Made by a program: the position numbers and the translations under genes
Shown: positions 1-4,850 of the stretch, piece by piece
Layout of the letters: each line of letters starts with the position of its first letter
How positions within the stretch are numbered: the first letter of the stretch is position 1
Notes under the pieces: generated by a model
Told to the model about the DNA's origin: nothing
Database searches by the model: none
Seen by the model: the letters and a program-made list of their open reading frames with translations, nothing else
Assembly: GCA_020052215.1 (NCBI GenBank)
Contig: JAGVPN010000094.1
Location: forward strand, 1-5,153
Direction: 5' to 3'
DNA: 5,153 nt
DNA from: Syntrophobacterales bacterium
GTDB taxonomy: Bacteria; Desulfobacterota; Desulfobaccia; Desulfobaccales; 0-14-0-80-60-11

Positions 1-1
1 A

Positions 2-742
2 TATCTATATGATTTGATAAAGGAAACGGGACCAAAGCTTGTTAAGGCGGTAGAGAAATGCCTCACCTGGCTTGGTTTTGATAATATCGTAAATGTAGAT
101 GAAACAGAACCAGAACGCAAAGAAGAGGACTTGAGAATTGAGAATGATCGTGGACTATTGGTGATAGAAGCCAAAGGTATCGGGGGGACATCAACAGACA
201 GCGACTGCTCGCAGATCAGCAAAATTAAGTACCGTCGTTCAAGGGAAAGAGGTGCTTTCGATGTATTTGGACTATACCTGGTCAACCATCAACGATATCT
301 ACCGCCAGAAAAGCGGATTAACCCCCCATTCAATGAAACCCAAATCCAAGATGCAAGGAATGATGAACGAGGTTTACTAACGACTTATGAACTCTTTAAG
401 CTCTATTTCAATGTGGTTGGGGGATATATTTCCAAAGATGACGCACGTGATGCTCTGTACCAGATAGGTTTAGTTGAATTTCACCCCTCTCGAGCTATTA
501 AAATCCCTCCCCCTTTTGAACTCCATCGCAAAGGGCATGTAATTGTGTTTCGCTCAGATGGTATTACTGTAAAAGAGGGAATGCCTGTAATTTTCTGCGA
601 TTCGGGATGGTGCCGGTCTGCTAAGGTTATGGAGATCCAAGTTGAAGGGCAGTCCGTTAAAGAAGCTGATTCAGGTGAGGTCGGCATCAGGCTTTCCGAA
701 AAGGTATCAAAAACAACCGAGGTGTGGTTGCGGGTTTCTTGA
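2..742 (+). CDS. C-terminal part of a PD-(D/E)XK nuclease-like protein with an EF-Tu domain 2-like tail (5' end outside window)
   Basis: The frame is open to the left edge, so the TTG at 14 need not be the start and the protein is probably longer. Numbering from that TTG, residues 5-22 (GPKLVKAV..CLTWLGF) resemble the helix that opens many C-terminal nuclease-like domains. D39, then E52-A-K54 in LLVIEAKG, and Q67 fit the D...ExK...Q pattern of the PD-(D/E)XK fold. INPPFNETQ and GLLTTYELFKL (about 102-130) are also typical of this uncharacterised group. Residues about 165-242 (KEGMPV, KVMEIQVEGQSV, GEVGIRLSEKV) look like a beta-barrel of the translation-factor domain 2 type. The inferred role is DNA or RNA binding and cleavage, possibly in defence; substrate unknown. 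Codon use is clearly AT-richer than in the genes to the right, which suggests horizontal transfer. The domain assignment is by eye and moderately sure; the full function cannot be judged without the N-terminus. Confidence 0.72.
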   Translation, partial: YLYDLIKETGPKLVKAVEKCLTWLGFDNIVNVDETEPERKEEDLRIENDRGLLVIEAKGIGGTSTDSDCSQISKIKYRRSRERGAFDVFGLYLVNHQRYLPPEKRINPPFNETQIQDARNDERGLLTTYELFKLYFNVVGGYISKDDARDALYQIGLVEFHPSRAIKIPPPFELHRKGHVIVFRSDGITVKEGMPVIFCDSGWCRSAKVMEIQVEGQSVKEADSGEVGIRLSEKVSKTTEVWLRVS

Positions 743-763
743 TAAAGATAGGCACACAGGGCG

Positions 764-870
764 ACCCTACTTTATTTATTACGAAGTAGGGTGCCCAAGC
801 AGAGCTTGGGCGGAAAATGGGCATTCCCAAGTGGAACTTGGGAACGAGCCATTCATGTTCCATAGGAACA
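764..870. repeat. cluster of four consecutive hairpins after the nuclease-like gene
   Basis: Four perfect inverted repeats follow each other. The first has arms ACCCTACTT 764-772 and AAGTAGGGT 784-792. The second has GCCCAAGC 793-800 and GCTTGGGC 804-811. The third has TTCCCAAGT 824-832 and ACTTGGGAA 836-844. The fourth has TGTTCC 856-861 and GGAACA 865-870. The second and third share the core CCCAAG(C/T)-NNA-(G/A)CTTGGG, so they look like diverged copies of one REP-like palindrome. Similar CCCAAG palindromes recur in many bacterial genomes. No T-run follows any stem, so this is not a classical intrinsic terminator, though it could stop exonucleases after the upstream gene. Confidence 0.75.
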
Positions 871-1108
871 CTCATCCATAAGATATCTTGCCAGCTTCGG
901 TAATTATCGCATGGCCGAGAAAAAAGCCAGATATGATCTGAATAGCGGAATTGACCTTTTGTGGGGGGATTTCCAGAATCCTTTTTTGTCCGATGATATT
1001 ATGCCGTGATGGAGAGGTGTATAGTCAAATCTTGACCATTACACTTTAAACCCTCTGGTTGACATCGGCTCGCCATCGGGTATAGGTAGTTTTATTATCG
1101 GGTGCGCC
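871..1108. other. non-coding stretch between two convergent genes
   Basis: I find no convincing gene here. A 32-codon frame (ATG 911 to TGA 1009) lacks a ribosome binding site. A short inverted repeat GTCAA-atc-TTGAC lies at 1024-1036 and the palindrome AAGATATCTT at 880-889. The base composition is AT-richer, like the gene to the left, so the foreign segment may extend to about 1080. No intrinsic terminator is visible for the minus-strand gene that ends at 1109. Confidence 0.5.
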
Positions 1109-1836
1109 TCAGGTTCCAGCCCCGGCCCGGGCGTTTCTGAGCATGGCGATGGGCTTGGCCATGTCCAGGACGTGCTGATGGATCGCCGCCAAAGTGTTCC
1201 CGGGGACGCCCATCATCAGGTGGCAGGCGTCCAGGGCCGATTTCAGGCGGCACCCCAGGCCCAGAAAGGTGACGTTGGGGACCCCCTGAAGCAGGGGCAG
1301 GGCGGTGATATCCGCGCAGCCCCCTAACGCCCCGCCCGACTGGGGTAAATCCATTCTGCCGCCCTTATCGTAGTTCACCGCGTAGAGCAGCCACATGACC
1401 TGCTCGCTGTCGGCGGTGAACACCACCACCTGGGGGGTTCCCGGAAGCTAGCCAGAGGGGCGATGAGGACCGCCCGGGTCTTGCCTGGCTCCAGGTAGGT
1501 GGAGTTAAGGATGGTGGCGGCGGACGCCTCTTCCGTGCCGTAGAGGCCCACGCCGTATTTCTCCAGGACGCCGTCGTCCAGAAAGGCCTCCGGGTCTTTC
1601 TCGAACCCCAGCACCGAGGTGCCCAGCTTGCAGCCCATCTGCTCTTTGGCTAAGAGCAGGGTGCGGCCTTTGCCGGCCAGGGCCAGGGCCTGGCAGTAGC
1701 TTTTGAGGTTTTCCTGGGCCAAAGGCAGGTCTGCGGGGAGGGGGTCGCTTTCCCGGTAGATGGTAACCCCCACGGGTTCATAGGTGAGACCCAGACCGGC
1801 CACCAAGCCTTGGGACATGGTCTTGAAAGCGCTCAT
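1109..1836 (-). pseudogene. DUF169 (COG2043) family protein gene, frameshifted
   Basis: DUF169 proteins are conserved in anaerobic bacteria and archaea but have no established biochemical role. Two overlapping frames together give one DUF169 protein of about 242 residues, a normal length. The start is the ATG at 1836, with GGAG six bases upstream on the minus strand. Part one contains YEPVGVTIY (19-27), SYCQA with C48 and MGCKLG with C69. It leaves frame at the C run read from 1437 to 1432. The continuation VVVFTADSEQ, then GGCADI (C174), GLGCR (C196) and ACHLMMGVPG (C205) lies in the other frame. Seven C instead of six would restore ...FREPPQVVVFTADSEQV. Every conserved-looking cysteine is retained and there is no other stop, so the lesion is recent or a homopolymer sequencing error. 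The gene stands alone. Family call is fairly sure; whether it is truly broken is not. Confidence 0.82.
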
Positions 1837-1842
1837 GGGAAA

Positions 1843-1846
1843 CTCC
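1843..1846 (-). promoter_or_regulatory. ribosome binding site of the DUF169 gene
   Basis: GGAG on the minus strand lies six bases before the ATG at 1836. It decides for this start over an upstream in-frame ATG at 1872, which would add 12 residues without family character (MAIALSNQTEFP). Confidence 0.6.
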
Positions 1847-1900
1847 GTCTGATTAGATAGAGCAATTGCCAAAAGTTTTTTCCGTTATGGGAAGCCTGAT

Positions 1901-1934
1901 AATCCCCCCTACCCCCCTTTAAAAAAGGGGGATT
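1901..1934. repeat. poly-C/poly-G palindromic repeat
   Basis: CCCCCTTT at 1913-1920 pairs with AAAGGGGG at 1924-1931 around an AAA loop. A second left arm, AATCCCCC at 1901-1908, can pair instead with GGGGGATT at 1927-1934. One right arm with two competing left arms is the layout of a short interspersed palindrome seen in multiple copies in many environmental genomes. It sits upstream of the DUF169 gene. Confidence 0.65.
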
Positions 1935-2203
1935 TAAGAACCTCCAGACGGAAGGAATTTATGGCAAACGCTATAACTATAGTTCATAGACCCCTTGTAG
2001 CACAATTTGCCGGGTCGGGCAACCGGCCCGGTATTGGTTGCCCCACGGCGGATTCCCCCGGCCCGGCGGTAACCGGGGCGCGGAATTTCCCCCCCGGCGA
2101 ATTTTTAGCTTGATGGTGTCCCCAGGAATCCTTATGGTGGGTGAGAGACTGCCTTGAGCCGCTTGATCGGCAGAGTTGCGGGAGAACGCCTGGGGGGTGC
2201 AGC
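1935..2203. other. GC-rich non-coding stretch with strong hairpins
   Basis: No gene is supported. Notable structures are a 9-bp stem (one G-U pair) with a GCAA tetraloop, arms 2010-2018 and 2023-2031, and CCCCGG 2056-2061 pairing with CCGGGG 2073-2078. CTATA-AC-TATAG at 1972-1983 is a small palindrome. Whether any of this is transcribed is unknown. Confidence 0.45.
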
Positions 2204-2469
2204 ATGACCAAGCCCAAAACCATGCGGGCCATGGTGCTGGAGGAGCCGGGGCAGCCCCTGAAATGGCTGGAAGTGCCGGCGCCTCAACCGGGTCCGGAGC
2301 AGGTGCTCCTCCGGGTCCACGCCTGCGGGGTCTGCCGCTATTGCCGGGGAGGCCGGGAGAACCTGTGCGACCACCCCGGCTTCACCGGCTACACCCTGGA
2401 CGGAGGCTACGCCGAATACGCCGGGGCCAGATCCAGGGGGCGGCGGTGCTGGTGGTGGGGGAAGAGTAA
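2204..2469 (+). pseudogene. zinc-dependent alcohol dehydrogenase remnant with two internal deletions
   Basis: Intact members of this medium-chain dehydrogenase family oxidise alcohols with NAD(P)+ and have about 330-345 residues; here only about 90 codons remain. Residues 7-40 ([18 protein letters not shown]..) are the normal N-terminus. The catalytic-zinc motif ACGVCR (40-45) should continue TDLH, but runs straight into [12 protein letters not shown], the structural-zinc loop normally about 60 residues later. After GGYAEYA (68-73, ending at 2422) the frame is lost. The tail [18 protein letters not shown] (2425-2469), typical of the family's C-terminus, lies in another frame. The GHE motif and the whole Rossmann domain are gone, so no enzyme can result. 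The start is ATG 2204 or ATG 2222; a G-rich stretch at 2192-2197 could be a weak ribosome site. The identification is firm; the deletion mechanism is inferred. Confidence 0.85.
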
Positions 2470-2574
2470 AACTTGAGGGGAGGGCCGGGGGACGTTTTCG
2501 TAAGGGTCCCCAGCCCCCTGGAATAATGAAGATTGGTGGCACAGGCGTCTCGCCGGTGCGGGAAACCAGCCGTT
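2470..2574. repeat. short spacer with palindromic repeat upstream of the phosphatase gene
   Basis: GGGGAC 2488-2493 pairs with GTCCCC 2506-2511. GCACAGGCG 2539-2547 pairs with CGCCGGTGC 2551-2559 around TCT, with one mismatch. The GGTGGCACAGGCGTCTCGCC core (2535-2554) resembles an interspersed GC-rich palindrome found in many bacterial genomes. It ends just before the phosphatase start, so it may separate that gene from the dehydrogenase remnant. Confidence 0.55.
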
Positions 2575-3009
2575 ATGCCCAAACCCAAAGTCCTCTTCAT
2601 TTGCCTGGGAAACTCCTGCCGCAGCATCATGGCGGAGGCCCTGGCCCGGCACCGGTGCGGGGATCGCTGGGAGGCGGCCTCCGCCGGGGTCAACCCTTTG
2701 GGGTTTGTGGCCCCGGAGACCCTGAAGGTGCTGGCCGAGATGGGGGTGAGCCTGGCGGGCCTGCGCTCCAAGGGGCTGGAAGACTTTGACCTTACGGAGT
2801 ATCGCCTCCTGGTCAATCTTTCCGGCCAGGCTTTGCAAGGGTGGATACCCCCGGAGGGCGCCGTGAGAGCGCTGCCGCGACCGGTGCCAGACCCCTATGG
2901 GTGCGGCCTGGAGGCCTACCGCCGGAGCCGGGACGCCATCCAGCAGGTGATCATTCGGGAACTCTGCCGGGAGGAAGATCCCGGGCCTTATACCAAGTTG
3001 CCGTCATAG
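2575..3009 (+). CDS. low-molecular-weight protein-tyrosine phosphatase / ArsC-like protein
   Basis: Cytoplasmic enzymes of this fold cleave phosphotyrosine or, in the thioredoxin-coupled arsenate reductases, reduce arsenate, using one nucleophilic cysteine. The 144-residue protein has the P-loop C10-LGNSC-R16-S directly after the first strand KVLFI. It also has SAG (36-38) and the general-acid motif D106-P107 in PVPDPYG, with the helix LEAYRRSRDAIQQVI after it. It lacks an obvious arsenate-reductase pair of resolving cysteines (C15 is in the loop, C28 is nearby), and DPYG..LEAYR favours the phosphatase branch. ATG 2575 is chosen because MPKPKVLFICLGN is the usual family start; an in-frame TTG at 2533 would translate repeat DNA. 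The last residues YTKLPS and the stop come from an inserted MITE-like repeat, after the fold is complete. It is probably functional. The substrate is unknown. Confidence 0.85.
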   Translation: MPKPKVLFICLGNSCRSIMAEALARHRCGDRWEAASAGVNPLGFVAPETLKVLAEMGVSLAGLRSKGLEDFDLTEYRLLVNLSGQALQGWIPPEGAVRALPRPVPDPYGCGLEAYRRSRDAIQQVIIRELCREEDPGPYTKLPS

Positions 3010-3107
3010 AGGTAATTCTGGCATTATGGTCGCAACCCACGTAGGGGCGGTTCGCGAACCGCCCCTACAATTCGGATTATTACTTGTTTGACGGCAACTT
3101 GGTATAA
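2988..3107. mobile_element. MITE-like element with 19-bp terminal inverted repeats
   Basis: TTATACCAAGTTGCCGTCA at 2988-3006 is an exact reverse complement of 3089-3107. The 120-bp unit has no coding capacity and carries a central palindrome at 3041-3068. The TA at each outer end is compatible with a TA target duplication as made by IS630/Tc1-type transposases, but the duplication cannot be separated from the repeat ends. The left end overlaps the 3' end of the phosphatase gene and provides its stop codon. Confidence 0.7.
3041..3068. repeat. perfect 28-bp palindrome inside the MITE-like element
   Basis: The half-site GTAGGGGCGGTTCG at 3041-3054 is exactly repeated in reverse complement at 3055-3068. 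A GTAGGGGCGG palindrome of this kind is a familiar interspersed repeat in bacterial genomes. Here it may be a second element nested in the first, or the natural centre of it. Confidence 0.7.
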
Positions 3108-3227
3108 TGGGGCGGCAAGGGAATTACCTCGGCTCCCGCCTCACTCTCTCTTCCAGGGGGTAATGCCCCAGGCTCATGCAGGACCGATTCATAAAATCGC
3201 TTCAGGCCGGATAGCTTAAAACCGTAA

Positions 3228-3248
3228 GCGTTCAGCTATCAGCGGTAA
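3228..3248. repeat. degenerate heptamer set, orientation opposite to the array at 3331
   Basis: The units GCGTTCA, GCTATCA and GCGGTAA occupy 3228-3248 in one 7-bp phase. GCTATCA is the reverse complement of the TGATAGC unit of the array at 3331-3365. AGCTATCAGC (3234-3243) can therefore pair with several positions of that array. Confidence 0.5.
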
Positions 3249-3251
3249 GCT

Positions 3252-3280
3252 TTGTGAATCATAACAACTGGTTGTATTAT
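3252..3280 (+). promoter_or_regulatory. candidate sigma70-type promoter for the ADP-ribosylglycohydrolase gene
   Basis: TTGTGA (3252-3257), a 17-bp spacer and TATTAT (3275-3280) match the consensus at four and five of six positions. Start of transcription would be near 3287, giving a leader of about 110 bases that contains the TGATAGC array. Found by eye only. Confidence 0.35.
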
Positions 3281-3330
3281 TCCAGCAAATCAATCGTTAT
3301 CGACCAGATTTGATAAGTTCTGGTTTTTGC

Positions 3331-3365
3331 TGATAGCTGATAGCTGACTGCTGATAGCTGATAGC
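3331..3365. repeat. five-unit heptamer tandem array (TGATAGC)
   Basis: Units are TGATAGC, TGATAGC, TGACTGC, TGATAGC and TGATAGC, exactly in phase, ending 30 bases before the ATG at 3396. Such arrays can change copy number by replication slippage. Confidence 0.85.
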
Positions 3366-3395
3366 TCACTCAAGAGGGCCGGAAAGGCCGGGTTT

Positions 3396-4319
3396 ATGCA
3401 GGGAACCAAAGCCAAGCTGTGGGGCAAATACCTGGGGTGCATGCTTGGCAGCGCCCTGGGGGATGCCATCGGGGAGTTGGCCTTTCGCTTCCCGGAAGAG
3501 GGCCGGCTCCGGGCCGCCATTGCCGCCGCCCCCGTCCTGCGCTATACGGACGACACGGCCATGGCCATCGGGCTGGCCGAATCCCTAACAGAGCGGGGTG
3601 AACTGGATCCCCCCCATCTGGGCCGGACCTTTCACCGCCATTTCAACCGGGAACCCTGGCGGGGGTATGGTTCCGGGCCGCCCACCATCTTTCAGCTGGT
3701 GGAAAAATCGGGCCTCACTTACGAGGAGGCGGCCCGGAGTTTGTTTGACGGCCAGGGCTCCCAGGGCAACGGGGCGGCCATGCGGGTGGCGCCCTTGGGT
3801 CTGTTCTTTCACGCCGCCCCGGACCTGTATAACCAGGCCGTGGCTGCCGCCGCTCTCACCCACGCCCATCCCCTGGCCCAGGATGGGGCTGCGGTCCAGG
3901 CCGCCGCGGTGGCCATGGCGGTGCACCTGGACCCGGGGAAACCTTTCCCCCGGGACAATTTTTTAAAACGGCTGCTCAGGCTGGCCAACACCTCGAAAAT
4001 CAAGGAGAAATTATCCCTGGTAAGGACGTTGTTGAAGAGTAAGGTTCCCGGTCCGGAGGCGGCCAGAATCTTGGGGAAATCGGTCAGAATTCACGAATCC
4101 CTGCCGTTTGCCATTTATGCATTCCTGGCCCAGCCCCACTCCTTTGAGGACTGCCTCCTGGGCGCGGTCCTGAACGGCGGCGACCGGGATACCTTGGGGG
4201 CTATGGCGGGGGCCATATCCGGGGCTTACCTGGGAGTAGCGGCCATCACCGCTCTCTGGCGGGAAAAACTGGAAAACCAGGGCCTCATTGAAAGGTTGGC
4301 TCTGGCCCTCCTGGTTTAA
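3396..4319 (+). CDS. ADP-ribosylglycohydrolase family protein (ARH3/DraG type)
   Basis: Family members are cytoplasmic, Mg- or Mn-dependent enzymes that remove ADP-ribose from proteins or related conjugates. This 307-residue protein is full length and carries the family motifs in order. They are GSALGDAIGE (18-27), YTDDTAM with T51-D52-D53-T54, SQGNGAAMR (122-130), THAHPLA (155-161), SVRIHESLPFAIYAFL, and GGD263-R-D265-T266 followed by GAMAGAISGAYLG. TDDT and the two late aspartates are the metal ligands in known structures, so the site looks intact; R264 stands where threonine is more usual. There is no signal peptide or membrane segment. ATG 3396 is the first in-frame start beside the family N-terminus, with GGAAAGG at 3381-3387 as a possible ribosome site eight bases away. 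It seems monocistronic, preceded by heptamer repeats and followed at once by a long stem-loop. No ADP-ribosyltransferase partner is in the window, so the substrate is open. Confidence 0.92.
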   Translation: MQGTKAKLWGKYLGCMLGSALGDAIGELAFRFPEEGRLRAAIAAAPVLRYTDDTAMAIGLAESLTERGELDPPHLGRTFHRHFNREPWRGYGSGPPTIFQLVEKSGLTYEEAARSLFDGQGSQGNGAAMRVAPLGLFFHAAPDLYNQAVAAAALTHAHPLAQDGAAVQAAAVAMAVHLDPGKPFPRDNFLKRLLRLANTSKIKEKLSLVRTLLKSKVPGPEAARILGKSVRIHESLPFAIYAFLAQPHSFEDCLLGAVLNGGDRDTLGAMAGAISGAYLGVAAITALWREKLENQGLIERLALALLV

Positions 4320-4323
4320 TGGC

Positions 4324-4411
4324 CCATCTTGACCGCGCCCCGTAAGCGCCAAAGCCACCCGAGTCCGCAGGCGGTGTGGCTGGCTTGGACGCCTTCACGG
4401 GGCAGAGATGG
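4324..4411 (+). other. long imperfect stem-loop after the ADP-ribosylglycohydrolase gene
   Basis: CCATCT 4324-4329 pairs with AGATGG 4406-4411, and GCCCCGT 4337-4343 pairs with ACGGGGC 4397-4403. Further inward, AAG..CGCC..GCCA can pair with TGGC..GGACGCCTT with bulges. It starts five bases after the stop codon. There is no T-run, so it may be a processing or 3'-protecting structure rather than an intrinsic terminator. Confidence 0.45.
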
Positions 4412-4450
4412 TGGCCGCCTTGAACTACCCTACTGACCGTCCACACCTTT

Positions 4451-4554
4451 CAGGGGGCCGGGATAAAGCAATCATGGCCCCTGGCTCTTCTGACCCCGGT
4501 TTTCCTCCCGGCAAAACCATACCCCGCGGGGTTTAGGGGAGCATTACCCCTAAA
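4451..4554. other. series of stem-loops upstream of the tRNA promoter
   Basis: CAGGGGGCC 4451-4459 pairs with GGCCCCTG 4476-4483 with one bulged G. GGTTTT 4498-4503 pairs with AAAACC 4513-4518. ACCCCGCGGGGT 4521-4532 is self-complementary. TTTAGGGG 4532-4539 pairs with CCCCTAAA 4547-4554. The last two overlap by one base and share G runs, so alternative pairings are possible. No protein frame is supported here. Confidence 0.45.
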
Positions 4555-4569
4555 GAGGATATTGTAGGG

Positions 4570-4598
4570 TTGGCAAATTCGGGTAAGAGGTGTAAAAT
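4570..4598 (+). promoter_or_regulatory. sigma70-type promoter of tRNA-Thr
   Basis: TTGGCA (4570-4575), a 17-bp spacer and TAAAAT (4593-4598) each match the consensus at five of six bases. Predicted start is about 4605, giving a very short 5' leader before the mature tRNA end at 4611. Confidence 0.75.
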
Positions 4599-4610
4599 TT
4601 GCTCGGTAAA

Positions 4611-4685
4611 GCCGGCATAGCTCAGTGGTAGAGCAGCTGATTCGTAATCAGCAGGCCAGGGGTTCGACCCCCCTTGCCGGCTCCA
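4611..4685 (+). tRNA. tRNA-Thr, anticodon CGT
   Basis: It reads threonine codon ACG. The acceptor GCCGGCA (4611-4617) pairs fully with TGCCGGC (4675-4681). The D arm has stems GCTC and GAGC. The anticodon stem GCTGA/TCAGC encloses TTCGTAA, with anticodon CGT at 4643-4645. The T arm is AGGGG-TTCGACC-CCCCT. The discriminator is T at 4682 and CCA (4683-4685) is encoded. All arms are canonical, so the gene should be functional. It has its own promoter and terminator and no other tRNA beside it. Confidence 0.97.
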
Positions 4686-4695
4686 AGGAAATCAA

Positions 4696-4730
4696 GGGGG
4701 TTAGCTGATAAAGCTGGCCCTTTAATTTTA
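4696..4730 (+). terminator. intrinsic terminator of tRNA-Thr
   Basis: GGGTTAGCT (4698-4706) pairs with AGCTGGCCC (4712-4720) over nine pairs, two of them G-U, with loop GATAA. TTTAATTTTA follows directly, as in rho-independent terminators. It lies 10 bases after the CCA. Confidence 0.8.
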
Positions 4731-4792
4731 TCTGGGTACCATTCGTGGGCATATTAGGGTTTATCTATTATCTGGGTACCGGCTGGGGTACC
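4728..4792. repeat. direct repeats of TTATCTGGGTACC
   Basis: The 13-mer TTATCTGGGTACC is exact at 4728-4740 and 4768-4780, 40 bases apart. A third, shorter GGGTACC stands at 4786-4792. GGTACC is itself palindromic, so each copy holds a potential dyad. The first copy overlaps the T-rich tail of the tRNA terminator. Confidence 0.6.
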
Positions 4793-4850
4793 AAAGGCTC
4801 AAAGAGAATTTTTATCAGGGTAGCAGCGCTTCCTTGAGTCCGATTTCTTC

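Larger units (their letters stand above)
3108..3395. other. non-coding leader region of the ADP-ribosylglycohydrolase gene
   Basis: No gene is supported. It contains GAATTACCTC at 3121-3130 (reverse complement of 3009-3018), CGATT-cataa-AATCG at 3185-3199, two opposed sets of heptamers and one candidate promoter, listed separately. Confidence 0.5.

Noticed and set aside
764..870. CRISPR-like array
   Set aside because: Only two units share a core, the units are short palindromes with different flanks, and there are no regular spacers or cas genes.
911..1009. A 32-codon plus-strand frame beginning MAEKKARYDL
   Set aside because: No ribosome binding site, no recognised family and a length easily reached by chance in AT-richer DNA. 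It could be the tail of an eroded gene but nothing shows it.
1059..1086. TTGACA-N16-TATAGG resembling a plus-strand promoter
   Set aside because: The -10 match is weak, and the only thing downstream for over 1 kb is the antisense strand of the DUF169 gene. An antisense RNA is possible but unsupported.
2382..2838. Long minus-strand open frames opposite the phosphatase and dehydrogenase remnant
   Set aside because: They are shadows in GC-rich coding DNA, with repeat-derived peptides such as HRRDACATN and no family resemblance.
3290..3520. Minus-strand frame with repeated LSAIS residues
   Set aside because: It is the translation of the TGATAGC array and the antisense of the ADP-ribosylglycohydrolase start.
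4611..4730. Attachment site of an integrated element at the tRNA
   Set aside because: No integrase gene and no second copy of the tRNA 3' end in the window; the sequence after the tRNA is explained by an intrinsic terminator.
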